DNA from: Aphrocallistes beatrix
Taxonomy: Eukaryota; Porifera; Hexactinellida; Sceptrulophora; Aphrocallistidae
Reading direction: 5' to 3'
NCBI GenBank assembly: GCA_963281255.1
Contig: OY725493.1
Location: forward strand, 3,131,857-3,195,856
DNA length: 64,000 nt
The translations under genes and the position numbers were made by a program. The notes beneath the pieces are model-generated. The model did no database searches and was not told the origin of the DNA. It saw nothing but the letters and a program-made list of their open reading frames with translations. Position 1 is the first letter of the stretch. The number at the start of each line of letters is the position of its first letter. Shown piece by piece: positions 41,494-52,522 of this stretch.

Positions 41494-42820
41494 TTGCGTA
41501 ACGCCATCAATATTTCTTCTGTACGAAATCCATCCAACATTATTACAATCAAGCCTATTAAATCTTTCTCGCGTGGTCATCCTCATCTTATAACCTTCCA
41601 TCTTCTCAACGCTCGGAATCTTAGGACGAAATTATCTCGTTTTCTTGATTATGTATATGACCACCATCCTGAAGTTGTTGCCGTTACTGAGACCTGATTC
41701 ACGTCAAGGGATGCAGCGGTGAGAGCTGAATTCACTCCATCCCGCTACCAACTCCTTGATCGCGATAGGTCTGCACATCGTCAGGGTGGAGGCACTGCAC
41801 TTCTCTGTCGTGATTGCCCCACGCTGAAGTGCAATGCATCTGGTGAAGTGTAATCTTTTGAGTTCTCGGATTGAACTATTTCTTCTTCTGAAATCTCCAA
41901 TCGTATTATCCTAATATATCGGCCTCCCTAATCAAGGAACCTTCCTTGAACAGACTTCTTCCCTCCTCGAACCCATCCCCTTATGCAAGGAACCCCTAAT
42001 AATAACTGGAGACTTCAATATCCATGTTGACATCCCGTCTGAGTCTTTACAGTTCTCCGAGCTCCTGCGTTCTCTATCTTTAATCCAGCATGTGAATCAG
42101 CCAACTAATGAGAAGGGTTACATTCTCGATCTGATAATATCTCATTCTGCTCACAACACCATCCTCTTTGATCCTGCTCCTGTCCATCTATTATCTGACC
42201 ATTTCTCCATTTCTTGTAGTCTCTCGCTTTCGAAACCTTCTCTTTCCACTCAGGAGGCTACCTATCGTTCCATATTCATCAACCTCCCAATCTTTCTTGC
42301 TGATCTTGCTTCCTCTGATCTCTGTGCTAACCCACCTGATCATCTTGAAGAACTTATAGCATCATATAGCAATATTCTATCTTCCATCTATGATCAGCAT
42401 GCTCCTCCGCGAACCAAAACTCCCCGCTTCCCTTGGTTCACCAGTACCATCAAGCAGGTCAAGCCAGCGAGAAGGAAAGCTGAACGGAAGTGGTGCGAGC
42501 CTAATGACCCTGAACATTTAGCTGAATTCAAGCATCAGAGGAATCTTGTGACTGACCTGATCAACAGGGAACGTCACAGTTTCTATTCTGATTGGATCAG
42601 TCAGTCCCGTCATGAGCAGCGCTCACTCTTCCGTAAGGCTCTACCACCTCATACTGATGAGGCTGCTCTTACTCAGGAACTCGCCAACTTCTTTGTTCTT
42701 AAAGTAGACAACATCGGTTCCAACATCGATTCGAATGCATCGTCGTCTTCCGTTACCCACTCAGATAATTCAAATATCCAATTCCAACATCCTTTCCACC
42801 AATTTAAAAAAAATATCTGA
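41494..42820 (+). pseudogene. LINE endonuclease region, broken
   Basis: Blocks of an AP endonuclease appear in order: HLLNARNLRTKLSRFLDY, EVVAVTET (Glu), RPPNQGTFLEQT-type text in a shifted frame, ITGDFNIHVDIP (Asp and Asn), GYILDLIISH and LLSDHFSISCSL (catalytic Asp-His). A long open frame, 42092-42820, continues into the linker (PRFPWFTSTIKQVKPARRKA, ERKWCEPNDPEHLAEFKHQR). This matches CR1/L2-clade ORF2 proteins. At least five stops or shifts lie upstream of 42092. Confidence 0.7.
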
Positions 42821-42935
42821 GGAAGAAATCGTTTTCCTTGCTTCCTCTGCTCCTAATAAATCCTGTATCCATGATCCAATTCCAACATCCCTGGTCAAAT
42901 AATCTCTACCCATCCTAGCGCACATCCTTAAGAGA

Positions 42936-44325
42936 ATGGCAAATAGTTCCCTCTCCAATGGTCATTTTCCTTCTCCCTGGAAGCGCGCCAAGAACTTGCC
43001 TAAATTTAAAAGACCAAATCTCGATCCCATCTTCTCCAACGATCGCCCTCTTAGCAATCTTACTTTCATCTCTAAGATAGCTGAGAGGGCCGCTTCCAAC
43101 CAGGTCATGAATCATCTTATATTACACCATCTCTTCTCCGGGACGCAGTCTGCCTATCGTAAGCATCACAAAACGGAGACTGCGCTCCTGAATGTCACAA
43201 ACGAAATCCTCCTGGGCATGAATCGCCAACACGTATCCCTTCTGGTTTTTCTTGATCTTACCTCAGTCTTCGACACCGTCGACCACACCATCTTACTCAA
43301 TCGTCTCCAGTCTCATTTCGGTATTTGTGACTAATTCTCTGTCTTGGTTTAAATATTACCTCTCTGGTAGGACTCAATTCGTCTAAATAAAGGGTTCTGA
43401 TTTCTTCAATATCCCGGTCCAAGACAGAGTTCCTCAGGGTTCTTGTCTTGGTCCGCCTCTCTTTAGCCTCTATACTAGTCCTCTTTTCGACCTTATTAAG
43501 CCCCAACTCCCCGAAATGCACTGCTTTGCCGACGATACTCAGATCTATCCTTCTTTTAAACCCGATTCCATCTCTTCTAAAGATTCTGCCATTCGTTCTT
43601 GACTCCACACCAACAAGTTGCTTATCAATGACATCAAAACTGAGATATATAGTATAATAGGGACTCGTCAACAACTCGTCAACAACCAAGGTTCAAACTG
43701 ATAGCATCTCTGTTGGTGAGTCGAGCATCTCTTCATCCAAAGAAGTACGGAATCTTGGAACTTGGCTCGACAACACCCTCTCAATGTCTACTCAGGTCAG
43801 CAAAGTTGCTTCCTCCTGCTTCTACTACATCTAAAACAACCGGCGTATTAGAAAGTATCTCTCTAGGGAAGTGTGAGAAACTTTCGTCAAATTCTTTTAT
43901 CATATCTCGTCTTGATTACTGGAACAGCCTCTTGTATGGTTTCCCTCATCCCTCTTAGCTCGACTCTAGCGAGTCCAGAACAGTGCAGCCAGGCTTATCT
44001 GCAATGTCTCCATACCTTCTCGTTATCTCCTCTTCTTATCAACCTCCACTGGCTCGCTGTTAAACATCGCATCCTCTTCAAAATCCTCCTCATAACTTAC
44101 AAAGCCATCCATTCTCTTGCTCCCGACTATATCATCCAACTCATACAGGTTAAGACATCCGATCGCATTCTACGATCATCCAACGCCATCCTCCTTGAGC
44201 ATCCTACTATCAAATCCTTCAAAACCCTGGGTTATCGTGCTTTCACTTTAGCTGCGCCTGTTGGGTGGAATCTTCTCCCACTGAGCATTCGGAATGCCCC
44301 TCCCTATCTTCAAAAAAACTACTGA
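42936..44325 (+). pseudogene. LINE reverse transcriptase region, broken
   Basis: NLTFISKIAERAASNQVMNH, FSGTQSAYRKHHKTETALLN and SLLVFLDLTSVFDTVDHTIL are RT blocks 1-4. A stop follows at 43334. Then come SWFKYYLSGRTQFV-type text, [19 protein letters not shown], and the catalytic [14 protein letters not shown] (FADD) near 43530. Further on are LDYWNSLLYGFPH, ARLICNVS-type text, LINLHWLAVKHRILFKILLI and TYKAIHSLAPDYI, the C-terminal domain typical of CR1/L2. Around five breaks are present, so it is dead. Confidence 0.8.
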
Positions 44326-44446
44326 AAACTCACTTCTTCCGCATCGCACACCCCGAAACTACTTTAATAAACACTTAATATAATCAACTTAAATTAATTT
44401 CAACGCATATACAAACACTACATTATAAGAATACATACATATACTA

Positions 44447-45792
44447 CTAAGGGCGTTCAAAAAGTTTACATCATTTGCTTCTTGCTAGAAAAGTAATGCA
44501 TGTAGTAATGTAAAACCATTGATAGCTGAAAATAGGGCTATCGATATGTTCTTTAAATTGCTGTAAAGTAATCGAATCTAGCTATTATACTTTTGAAATT
44601 TGAACTTCTTGAACTTAGTCAACTTTCTGATAGTCTATTTTTATGGCTTCAAAATATTCATCAAGCAAATATGAACAAAGAGCATTCATCAAAGCGTGTA
44701 CGCTGTTGGGTGAAAACCAGTCGATATTTATGAAAAGCTCGTCAAAGTATATTCATATGATGCTCTTGCATATTCAACCGTTAGACAATGGGTTCGTCAA
44801 GTGAAAGAAGGAAGGGAGGACATTGAAAATGAGGCTCGGTCAGGTAGGCCAAAATCAGCGTCTACCAGTGGAACAATTGCTATTGTAGAGGAATTGATAA
44901 ATGATGATCCCCATTTAAGCGTGATAGAGATTGCTGAGACTGTAGACATCTCAACGGGAGCAGTTCATCACATTCTGCATGACGTTCTGAATTTGCGGAA
45001 GGTTTCAGCCAGGTGGATACCAAATTGCTGACAAAAGACCAAAAAAAACAAAGAGTGTCGTGTACATAAAAACTCATCAAAAAGTATGAAGATTGTGATA
45101 CACGAAGACTATATGAAAAAGTTACAGGGGACGAAACATGGATAAAGTTCTCAGAGCCTGAACGAAAGGAGCGGAGCAAAGCATGGCTCCGAAAAATTCG
45201 ATCCCCCTTACAAAACCTCGGCCCGATTTCAGAGAAGAAAAGGTACTATACAGTATATTCTTTGATGCATATGGCCCAGTAGCACAAATACCTGTGACTA
45301 AAGGCGGAAAGATGAATGGTGACTTTTACTCATCAAAATGTCTACGAGAGGTTGAAGATTTTTACAAAACCAGAAGACCAAGCACTGGCGCTCGTGGAAT
45401 TAAGCTTCTCCACGATAATGCCAGGCCCCATGTCTCCAAAAGTAAGCTTACCAGACAAACTATAGATGAAATCGGGTTCGAAGTTTTAGAACATCCTCCA
45501 TACTCACCTGATCTTTCACCATGCGACTTCTGGCTATTTCCAGAGATGAAAAAATTCCTTGGAGGGAAACATTTTTCAACAAGATCCGAACTGGGAACCG
45601 CCGTTTACCACTACCTACATAGTGTCGAGAGAGATGAGTACAAAAAAACTTTTTCGAAGTGGATTGAACGTCTGAAACTTTGCATCGATAATCAAGGAGA
45701 GTACTTTGAACACATTATGTAATTACATTGATAGTAGATATGTTGGTTTAGTTAATATTTACAAATGATGTGAACTTTTTGAACGCCCTTAG
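44447..45792 (+). mobile_element. Complete mariner in the LINE tail
   Basis: The 1346-bp element has inverted ends of about 30 bp starting CTAAGGGCGTTCAAAAAGTT and flanking TA (44445-44446, 45793-45794). It interrupts the 3' untranslated tail of the LINE. Confidence 0.9.
44643..45722 (+). pseudogene. Mariner transposase with frameshifts
   Basis: MASKYSSSKYEQRAFIKACT begins the protein; a shift near 44725 separates it from YSTVRQWVRQVKEGREDIEN and IAETVDISTGAVHHILHDV. A second break follows SARWIPNC at 45028. Beyond it KVTGDETWIKFSEPERKE carries the first Asp, and a third break near 45190 leads to an open frame, KPRPDFREEKVLYSIFFDAY, IKLLHDNARPHVSKSKL (second Asp) and YSPDLSPCDFWLFPEMKK (third). 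The frame 45183-45722 is uninterrupted to its stop. All catalytic residues survive, but four frames are involved. Confidence 0.8.
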
Positions 45793-46077
45793 TACATATG
45801 TACCAGGAGATTATCTAGGAGCGCAAGACGCTCCTTTAGGAGTATGATTTTAAGCCTCAAAGTGTTTAGGAGCGTGAAAATCCAGAATAATACCCAATTT
45901 ACCCTATTTTATAATGCAATTTATAGATTTAGGCGTATGAAAATTTTTTGGATTTTAGATTAGGAGCATATCTCTGAAGGGCTGTATAATACCCTGATAT
46001 GTACATCTATTATTATTGTACTTCGCACTTGAACATATTAATATTGAATCAGCACTATATAAATGTATATATATGTA

Positions 46078-46155
46078 TAAGCGCGCTACGCTTGCTTGCG
46101 CTGCGGGGCTGGCGGACACTTTGTGGGCGCCTGAGGTAACATTGATTAATTAGAT
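46078..46155 (-). repeat. Family H tail fragment
   Basis: Only the GC-rich 3' tail remains, with arms GGCGGACAC and a decayed partner, directly after the LINE tail. Confidence 0.65.
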
Positions 46156-46379
46156 GGATTGCTTCCCAAAGAATAATATTATTAACATGTGCAAACCAGA
46201 GGTAAATTAACGTGAACTTCTATAGTGGTAAAAATGGATATACAGTCTGTTTCATAATTATTAGCACTAAATTAATATTGTCAGAAAGTAAATTTGTGTT
46301 GATACAGAAGACAAGCAATTATAGGTTACATATTGCAATATCTAAGTATTATGATATCAATAAAATCAGTACTTTATCT

Positions 46380-48410
46380 CCTTTCCTTTTATTTTGATAC
46401 ACTGTCGTATCCGCTTTGGCATTTATAAAATTCGCAAGAAAATCGGTGGTAAAAGTGATCCACTGTTTACCAATTGCGGTTTCTAATTCAGCTATGTTTG
46501 AAAAGTGAGTGATTGAGAGACGATGCTTTAATACCCTCCAGGTGTTTTCTATTGGTTTTAGATCCGGGGAATAAGGTGGCCAAGGCAAAACTTTCAAATC
46601 TCACTATCTTTCCAAGCTCTACTGACTTTGGATGAGTCATAGCCTACTCTAATAATGCCGCACAGTAGATTGAAAATTATGGACTAGGAATGAAGTAGTA
46701 GCCGAATGGATTAATACACGATTAACCTAAAATCGTTAACAATGCAGAATAGGCATTAAGAATGTATTACCAGCATATATAAACAAGGTATCAAAGTACA
46801 TATATCCGTTGGAAAAATTTCGATTAGTCATCATATCATTGCGCAACAGGTCATTCTAAGGACAATTTTAGCGATTTTCTTGTTAGTTGTTTTAACCCTA
46901 TTTATAAATGGTATTAAGGTGTGATTTTTGTGTAGAACCAAGATTAGTACGAGTTGATTTGAAAAATTTAGAATTTTTCAATGGAATGTTGTTGCATTCC
47001 TGCGTTGCTATGGTGATGCATTTTGGTCAGTTTGGGGCATTTCGTGCAAACTGTAGTAACTAGATCTTCAAATTTGATCGTGTTTGATAGGCAATGTACT
47101 ACTTACTTACTATTAGGTGATAATAAAACCTGAACTTCTAAATTCAACGGATTTTGAGTTATGGGTCGATTTTAAGAATGTGACCAAAACACTAAATTGT
47201 CGCATAACTCCATAGTCTGTGAATTTAGAAGTTTAAATTGTATTATTAATAGGAAGTAGCCAATTGCCTATCAAATACGATCAAATTCGAAGACCTAATT
47301 CTTACAGTTTGCAGGATAAGGCTCAAACTGCTCAAACTGCTTTACCATAGCAACGTAGGAATGTAACAACATTCCATTGAAAAATTCTAAATTTTTCAAA
47401 TCAACTTGTACTAATCTTAGTTCTACACAAAAATTCTACCTTAATAATGTTTAGAAGTAGGCTTAAAACAGCTTAGAAAATTGCCAAAATCGTGCTTAAA
47501 ATGACCTGTTGCGCAATGATATGATGACTAATCGAAATTTTGACAACGGATAAATGTACTTTGATGCCATGTTTATATATGCTGGTAATACATTCTTAAT
47601 GCCTATCCTACATGGTTAACGATTTTAGGCTAATCGTGTATTAATCCATTCGGCTATTACCGCATCCTTGGTTATTTTACTGTGAGGCATTATTAGAGTA
47701 GACTATGGATGAGTGTATTGGAGAGTTGTCTCTTTGCAGTATCCATCCTTCTGGATATAAAACGTGAGCTGATTCAAGCAAACATTCATTTAGTGTTTCG
47801 ATATACAACTGTGAATCAAAATTCTGTTTGAAAACCTTTAGTACAGTAGCTCCTCTAGCAGAAATACCACCCCAAATGTGAAGTTTCGGTACATGACGGG
47901 ATATCTGTGAAATTGGATTTTCATCTCCTTTAGTCCACACCGCAGACGGTGTCTATTTAGCCAAACCGAATACTCGTCTGTAAAGAAAACAAATTCCCAG
48001 TCTTTCAGCTTTTGTTCTTTACACCATGCAACTCTTCTTTTCGCTATTACATTAGTAATAAATAGACCTGTGACAGGTTTTTCAAAACTGAATCCAGCTT
48101 TCAGAATAAATCTGAAGACAGTGGAGTTAGAGGGGGCATCTTGGTATTTGTAAGCTAAATTTGAACGAAGCTTACGTATAGACATTTTTGGGAAGGTTTT
48201 AAGAGTTCTGATGAGTGATTGTTTATGAGATGTTACTGTTGGTGGTCCTGCACCTTTCTTATGCTTTATGGATTTTCCAGACATCACAAGCATTTCAATA
48301 CGAAATATTGTTCTTTTAGGACACCCAGTTCTTCAAAATATTTCCTCCACCGAGTCTATCCCTGCATCAATTAATCTTTTAATCTTGATTCTTGTATCAT
48401 ATTGACACAT
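46380..48410 (-). pseudogene. Tc1-like transposase, interrupted
   Basis: MCQYDTRIKIKRLIDAGIDS starts at 48410, followed by a stop, then KSIKHKKGAGPPTVTSHK (the GRP-like motif), IRKLRSNLAYKYQDAPSNST and FVFFTDEYSVWLNRHR (first Asp). A frameshift near 47940 leads to LHIWGGISARGATVLKVF and WILQRDNSPIHSS (second Asp). The palindrome then intervenes. The last part, VLPWPPYSPDLKPIENTWRV, supplies the Glu (46597-46349). It is a DD(34)E-type enzyme with at least two breaks besides the insertion. Confidence 0.75.
46640..47705. mobile_element. Foldback element (long palindrome), copy 1
   Basis: Two arms of about 530 bp are inverse copies along their whole length, centred near 47175. Matching pairs include CTACTCTAATAATGCC, AATGGATTAATACACGATTA, TAAGAATGTATTACCAGC, GATTAGTCATCATATCATTG and TTCAATGGAATGTTGTTGC. 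There is no coding frame. It sits inside a Tc1-like transposase gene between its second and third catalytic blocks. A split relative is at 20145-21420. Confidence 0.85.
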
Positions 48411-48429
48411 TCCGAATGCTATGTATATA

Positions 48430-49006
48430 TCCTTACTATTAAAACTCGATTATTGTATATATATATATCCTTACTATTAAAACTCGATTATTGTTTATAT
48501 ATATATATATATCTGTAACGAATTGATTGAAGAAACTGCCGGGCGCAGAAGGCTGATTTTTGGCATGTGGGAGTTTTTTGGCTATGGCTCCAGTAAGTTC
48601 TGAGTTCAGAGCAAAATGTCGACTCATCATGGAATTATGACGTCATTGTCACATTTTTAAAAGTTAAGCAACACAGTTATTCGGGCATAACTCAGCCATT
48701 ATAGGAGATAGAAGGCTGAAATTTTAATAGAATCTGTATACTAACATACCTCACATATGATGCGACTTTCATCGAAAAATAATGACTCATCACTTTGTTA
48801 TGACGTCATCATTACGCATCAAAATTTTAAAATTGACAAATTTGGTGATTTTTCGAGTGATTTCGATTTTAAAACTAAGATGGACACATTTAGATATGAT
48901 ATCTCCCGTTTAATTAACCAATGTCACCTCCAGGCGACCCAAGGGAGCTTCCGGCGGACACAAAGTGTCCGCCAGCCGCGCAGCGCAAGCAAGCGAAGCG
49001 CGCTTG
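48430..49006 (+). repeat. Family H repeat, complete, first of a tandem pair
   Basis: It starts TCCTTACTATTAAAACTCG after A; the 5' end is itself duplicated at 48468. It ends GCGCGCTTG at 49006. All landmarks are present: TA microsatellite, two CRE-like motifs, TGACTCA and perfect hairpin arms. Confidence 0.9.
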
Positions 49007-49512
49007 TATATATATATCTCTGTAACGAATTGATTGAAGAAACTGCCGGGCGCAGAAGGCTGATTTTTGGCATGTGGGAGTCTTTTGGCTATGGCTCCAG
49101 TAAGTTCTGAGCTCAGACCAAAATGTCGACTCATCATGGAATTATGACGTCATTGTCACATTTTTAAAAGTTAAGCAACACAGTTATTCGGCCATAACTC
49201 AGCCATTAAAGGAGATAGAAGGCTGAAATTTTAATAGAATCTGTATCCTAACACGTCTCACATATGATGCAACTATCATCAAAAAATGATGACTCATCAC
49301 TTTGCTATGACCTCATCATTACTCATCAAAATTTTAAAAATTGACAAATTTAGTGTTTTTTCGAGTGATATCGATTTAAAACTAAGATGGACATATTTAT
49401 AGATGCTATCTCCCTTATAATTAACCAATGTGACCTCAGGCGACCGAAGGGAGCCTCTGGCGGACACAAAGTGTCCGCCAGCCGCGCAGCGCAAGCAAGC
49501 GAAGCGCGCTTG
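49007..49512 (+). repeat. Family H repeat, second of a tandem pair
   Basis: It follows the first copy with no spacer, starting in the TA microsatellite and ending GCGCGCTTG at 49512 before T. The downstream CRE-like motif is changed to TGACCTCA. Head-to-tail joining is a known outcome of rolling-circle transposition. Confidence 0.9.
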
Positions 49513-49654
49513 TGTATGATTAAACTGACTTGAAAATAATAGGTTAAGATGGGTGAAGTTGAGTTCAGTTTAAATTTTTTTTATAAGGATTACCACAGTT
49601 TAATTAGACTATCAAGATATAAAGTCGTTTATTATTAATCATAGTTCATTAAAA

Positions 49655-49897
49655 ATGGCAGAAACATTGATTGAAGTGATAATATATAAGTCATACAATC
49701 TAGAATATAAAATTTCATTGAGTGCCAATAATGTTTTAGCAAGGCTGACTTTATCAGACAGAGGTTATTTGAAACTTGTTAAGCAAGTCGGAATCTCAGA
49801 TAATGATGTTAACTTATTACGTAATTATAACGCAATGGAAACATTTTCTATAAACAGAAATTTCTGTTTTACAGGCAAAATATATTGTGCACATTGA
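49655..49897 (+). other. Unassigned short open frame (80 codons)
   Basis: MAETLIEVIIYKSYNLEYKI leads through LARLTLSDRGYLKLVKQVG to a TGA. The composition looks more protein-like than neighbouring chance frames, but I recognise no family and see no second exon. The surrounding 49513-50840 otherwise shows only repeated AATCGTGAGATT-type words at 50025-50130. Confidence 0.2.
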
Positions 49898-50845
49898 ATA
49901 AAGGAATTGAAGCTAGTAGAAAATGATATTAATTAGGATTACAAAGTTTTTAGCTTGTTGTTTCTGATGAAACAGAGATTATCAAGGCCCAATAACTCTC
50001 GATTTTTGATAGGTACTGTTGAGTAGAATCGTGAGATCGTAGATTCGTGAGATTCTTAGATTACATAACTACTGATGCTTTAGTAGCATAGAATCCTGAG
50101 ATTATCCATAGAATTGTGAGATTTACTCAAATGGCCTTGTGGTTCAATTGATTTATTGTAACTAGATAACTTGATTGCAAAAGTTAATAACATTTAGTGG
50201 TTAATAATCATGCAGCAAAGGAATTAAGGAAACCGCACTCGAAAAATGCTTTAATTTGCCTCGCAACCCCAGTCAAAAAGAAAGGTATCTAAGATGTTAA
50301 GCGTGGGCACGTAGTCGATTAGGGAAAATATTAACCAATGCCAAATCTTTTTGATTATATGCATAGTTTTTCGGATATAGCGTCTCAAAGTTTTTCCGTT
50401 TTTCGCTAACACATCTTAATAGTTAATCCCCCTACAATGCGTTAAAGGTTTTGAACAAACCGTCGTACAAAAGCTTCAAAAATTGAAACACAGATCGTCC
50501 ACCAAATTAGGAATCAGGAAATACCAGAAAAAATGCAAAAAGACAAAAATGTCAATTTTATAGGGGATGAAAATAAAAGGGGCCAAAATCGGCGAAAAAT
50601 TGCCGTTTTTTCTCTAAATCAACTATAAAATTTCTAGACGTATATATAAATTCATAAATGTTCTAGTCTTTTCTATATCGCAGAATGGGGTAGAACAACT
50701 GTGAAAATTTCAGCTTGATTTAACGAGCCAATTTAGAAATTTAACATTCTGGAAATAAATGGATATTAAGTTCAAGGATTAAAAACAATGTAATATGAGT
50801 CAGTAAGAGTATATACAAGCATTTTCAGGCATATATTCACATATA

Positions 50846-51428
50846 CATGGTGTATCATAAGTGTTATCAGGTAATATTATTATTGAATTTTAAAACCCAG
50901 AAATGTGTATCCTGTAGCATACATTTTTATTTACTTCTGTAATCTCCTCTACAATCTATTACTGATTTAATACGATTAGGCATACTGGTGACTAGATTCT
51001 CGGATCAATCCTTGCCCAGGCCTTTTACTTGAAAAATCAGGTGTTCGATTTTAGTAGCATTCTCCATTCGACTGACACTATCTTTCAAAATGAACTATAG
51101 ATTCTTGATAAGATTTAGATCGGGTGAGTTGATTGCCAATCCCCTTTACGCCAAAACGCTAAAGCATTCAGCATTCCAATGGCCTGCATACGGAGATCTA
51201 AACCATGATCTCGGACATTCATTTTACAGGAAATAACAGGTTGACAGCGTTAGTAAAAATTCTGGAATTTCAGTTTAGCTGTAAATAGATTAAGTAATTT
51301 TCTGTAAAATGAATTCAACCGAATACTAAGCAATACTGAACTAATAAATGAAGACTATTTATGGTTATGATACAAAGTATGACTACTTAAGCAATTCTAC
51401 TACCCGACAACACTTATGATACACCTTG
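50846..51428 (-). mobile_element. Internally deleted Tc1-like element
   Basis: TA-flanked ends CATGGTGTATCATAAGTG and CAAGGTGTATCATAAGTG bound 583 bp. On the minus strand a decayed Tc1 transposase C-terminus is readable: WQSTHP..L-type text replacing WP.SPDLNPIENLW, then LKDSVSRMENATK and SMPNRIKSVIDCRGDY in broken frames. The DNA-binding and most catalytic parts are gone. Confidence 0.65.
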
Positions 51429-51429
51429 T

Positions 51430-52349
51430 ATATGAATGATTTTAATAGTCGAACAGAAATTTGGGATAACAATATAAAAGTCCGCTGAAAATCCCCGAAT
51501 TTCCTTGAGGACCCTTATCGCGAATATTTTCAGGTAATTGTGAACAATAATTTATAACAATACTAATAAGAAGTAAAATCTTCAGTTTATAATGAATAAA
51601 GAGCTTCTTAAAAGTATATTAGGACGTTATATAGAGTTGGATATAATATTTTTCAATAGTTTTTAAGATATGAACATCGGCATCTTTCGAGGCCTAGTGA
51701 GTTATATGCCTGAACACTATCCATAAATAGTCATAACTTACGAAGCAATGGTCAGATCTGAACACTTTTTTTAAGATGATCTAAATTTTAGTTCTGATGT
51801 AATTATCGCTAGATCTCTCCTATTAAAACAAACTTTCCCGAGTATTTTAGAAAGGAACTCTCTTTTAGATTATTTTGAAGTTATTTTAATAATTTTACAC
51901 TAAATTCTTGTATTTTATAATCTTCAAAGGGCTAAAACAATGTTTGAGTTCCATATCATTACAAAATTATCAAATAAGCAAAAAACCTTGTTTTTCTAGG
52001 CTATGTACACTGAGTTCGAATTTGTTAATATAAATACTCTAAATACCAATTTGGGAAAATAACGGCATGTAGTTTGGCATGTCAGTTATTTAGTGCAAAA
52101 GTCTATTTAAAATGATGATTCATCTGTTTTACATCAAGGAAATCAAATAAATTAAAAATTTAAGTAAGTTGGATGCATAAGCATAAAGTGTGAACTTTGC
52201 CAAAGTTGGGGGAGCCTGCACTCCCCACTGCTAATAAGTGCGAGATGGGATCACCTCCCACTTTTCAGAAGCAGATTGTCCAACCTTTGGACTGTACCTA
52301 GTCGGGAATTTTGATCGCGTAGCCGACAACCGAGGGCAAACCCCGAATA
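51430..52349. repeat. Dispersed long repeat, copy C (centre only)
   Basis: Segments such as CTGAAAATCC, AATTTCCTTGAG, ATAACTTACGAA and ATGGTCAGATCTGAACA match 36705-37330, and GTTCCATATCATTACAAAAT with AAATAAGCAA match 37690-37720. The remainder to 52349 is unique, with a GC-richer patch at 52200-52345. Confidence 0.4.
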
Positions 52350-52357
52350 TACTAGAG

Positions 52358-52522
52358 CAGCGCTGTCCAACAGGCGGCCCGCGGCCTTGCTTTGTGCGGC
52401 CCACGTTGCGTCCAAAATGCTTCTATCCATACCCATCCCGAGTGCACGCCCCTGTATTGCGGCCCGCCACTAAATGGTATGAAGCAGTTGCGGCCCGAAG
52501 TAAATATAGTTGGACAGCCCTG
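52358..52522. mobile_element. Small hAT MITE, CAGCGCTGTCCAAC ends
   Basis: The 165-bp GC-rich insertion has ends CAGCGCTGTCCAACAGGCGG and GTTGGACAGCCCTG, flanked by identical TACTAGAG (52350-52357, 52523-52530). The GGCCCGCGGCC motif inside the end is common in hAT MITEs of this type. Confidence 0.9.

Larger units (their letters stand above)
41150..46075 (+). mobile_element. CR1/L2-type LINE with nested mariner
   Basis: The 5' part (41158-41400) has a duplicated block (ACAGCTTCCAAA to TATAGGCCTACTGTTCTCC at 41158 and 41317, period about 159 bp) and a TATA-like CTATAAATAGG at 41248. The endonuclease and reverse transcriptase remnants follow. The 3' tail carries CCGCATCGCACACCCC, the mariner at 44447-45792, about 215 bp of unrelated sequence with TAGGAGCG words, and a terminal GCACTTGAACATATT / CAGCACTATATAAATG of the kind that ends L2-like elements. 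Confidence 0.75.
46243..48426 (-). mobile_element. Tc1-like element split by a foldback palindrome
   Basis: After TA at 46241-46242 the end CAGTCTGTTTCATAATTATT marks one terminus. The other terminus is lost where family H starts at 48430. The coding sequence lies on the minus strand and is interrupted at 46640-47705. Confidence 0.7.

Noticed and set aside
43297-43689. 130-codon minus-strand frame in the LINE
   Set aside because: Antisense of the reverse transcriptase region.
45795-46010. TAGGAGCG-containing stretch as a separate transposon in the LINE tail
   Set aside because: A local ATATGTAC word occurs on both sides but inverted ends are absent, so the insertion is not supported well enough.
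48910-49137. Recurring short frames of the type MMSRHFxLSSEL within family H
   Set aside because: The same short frame appears in many copies because the repeats are similar, but it is broken by microsatellite length and stop changes and shows no codon-like conservation.
49440-49512. GC-rich tail of family H as a possible tRNA or SINE head
   Set aside because: No A/B box pair and no cloverleaf; the paired arms are simple hairpins with AAA loops.
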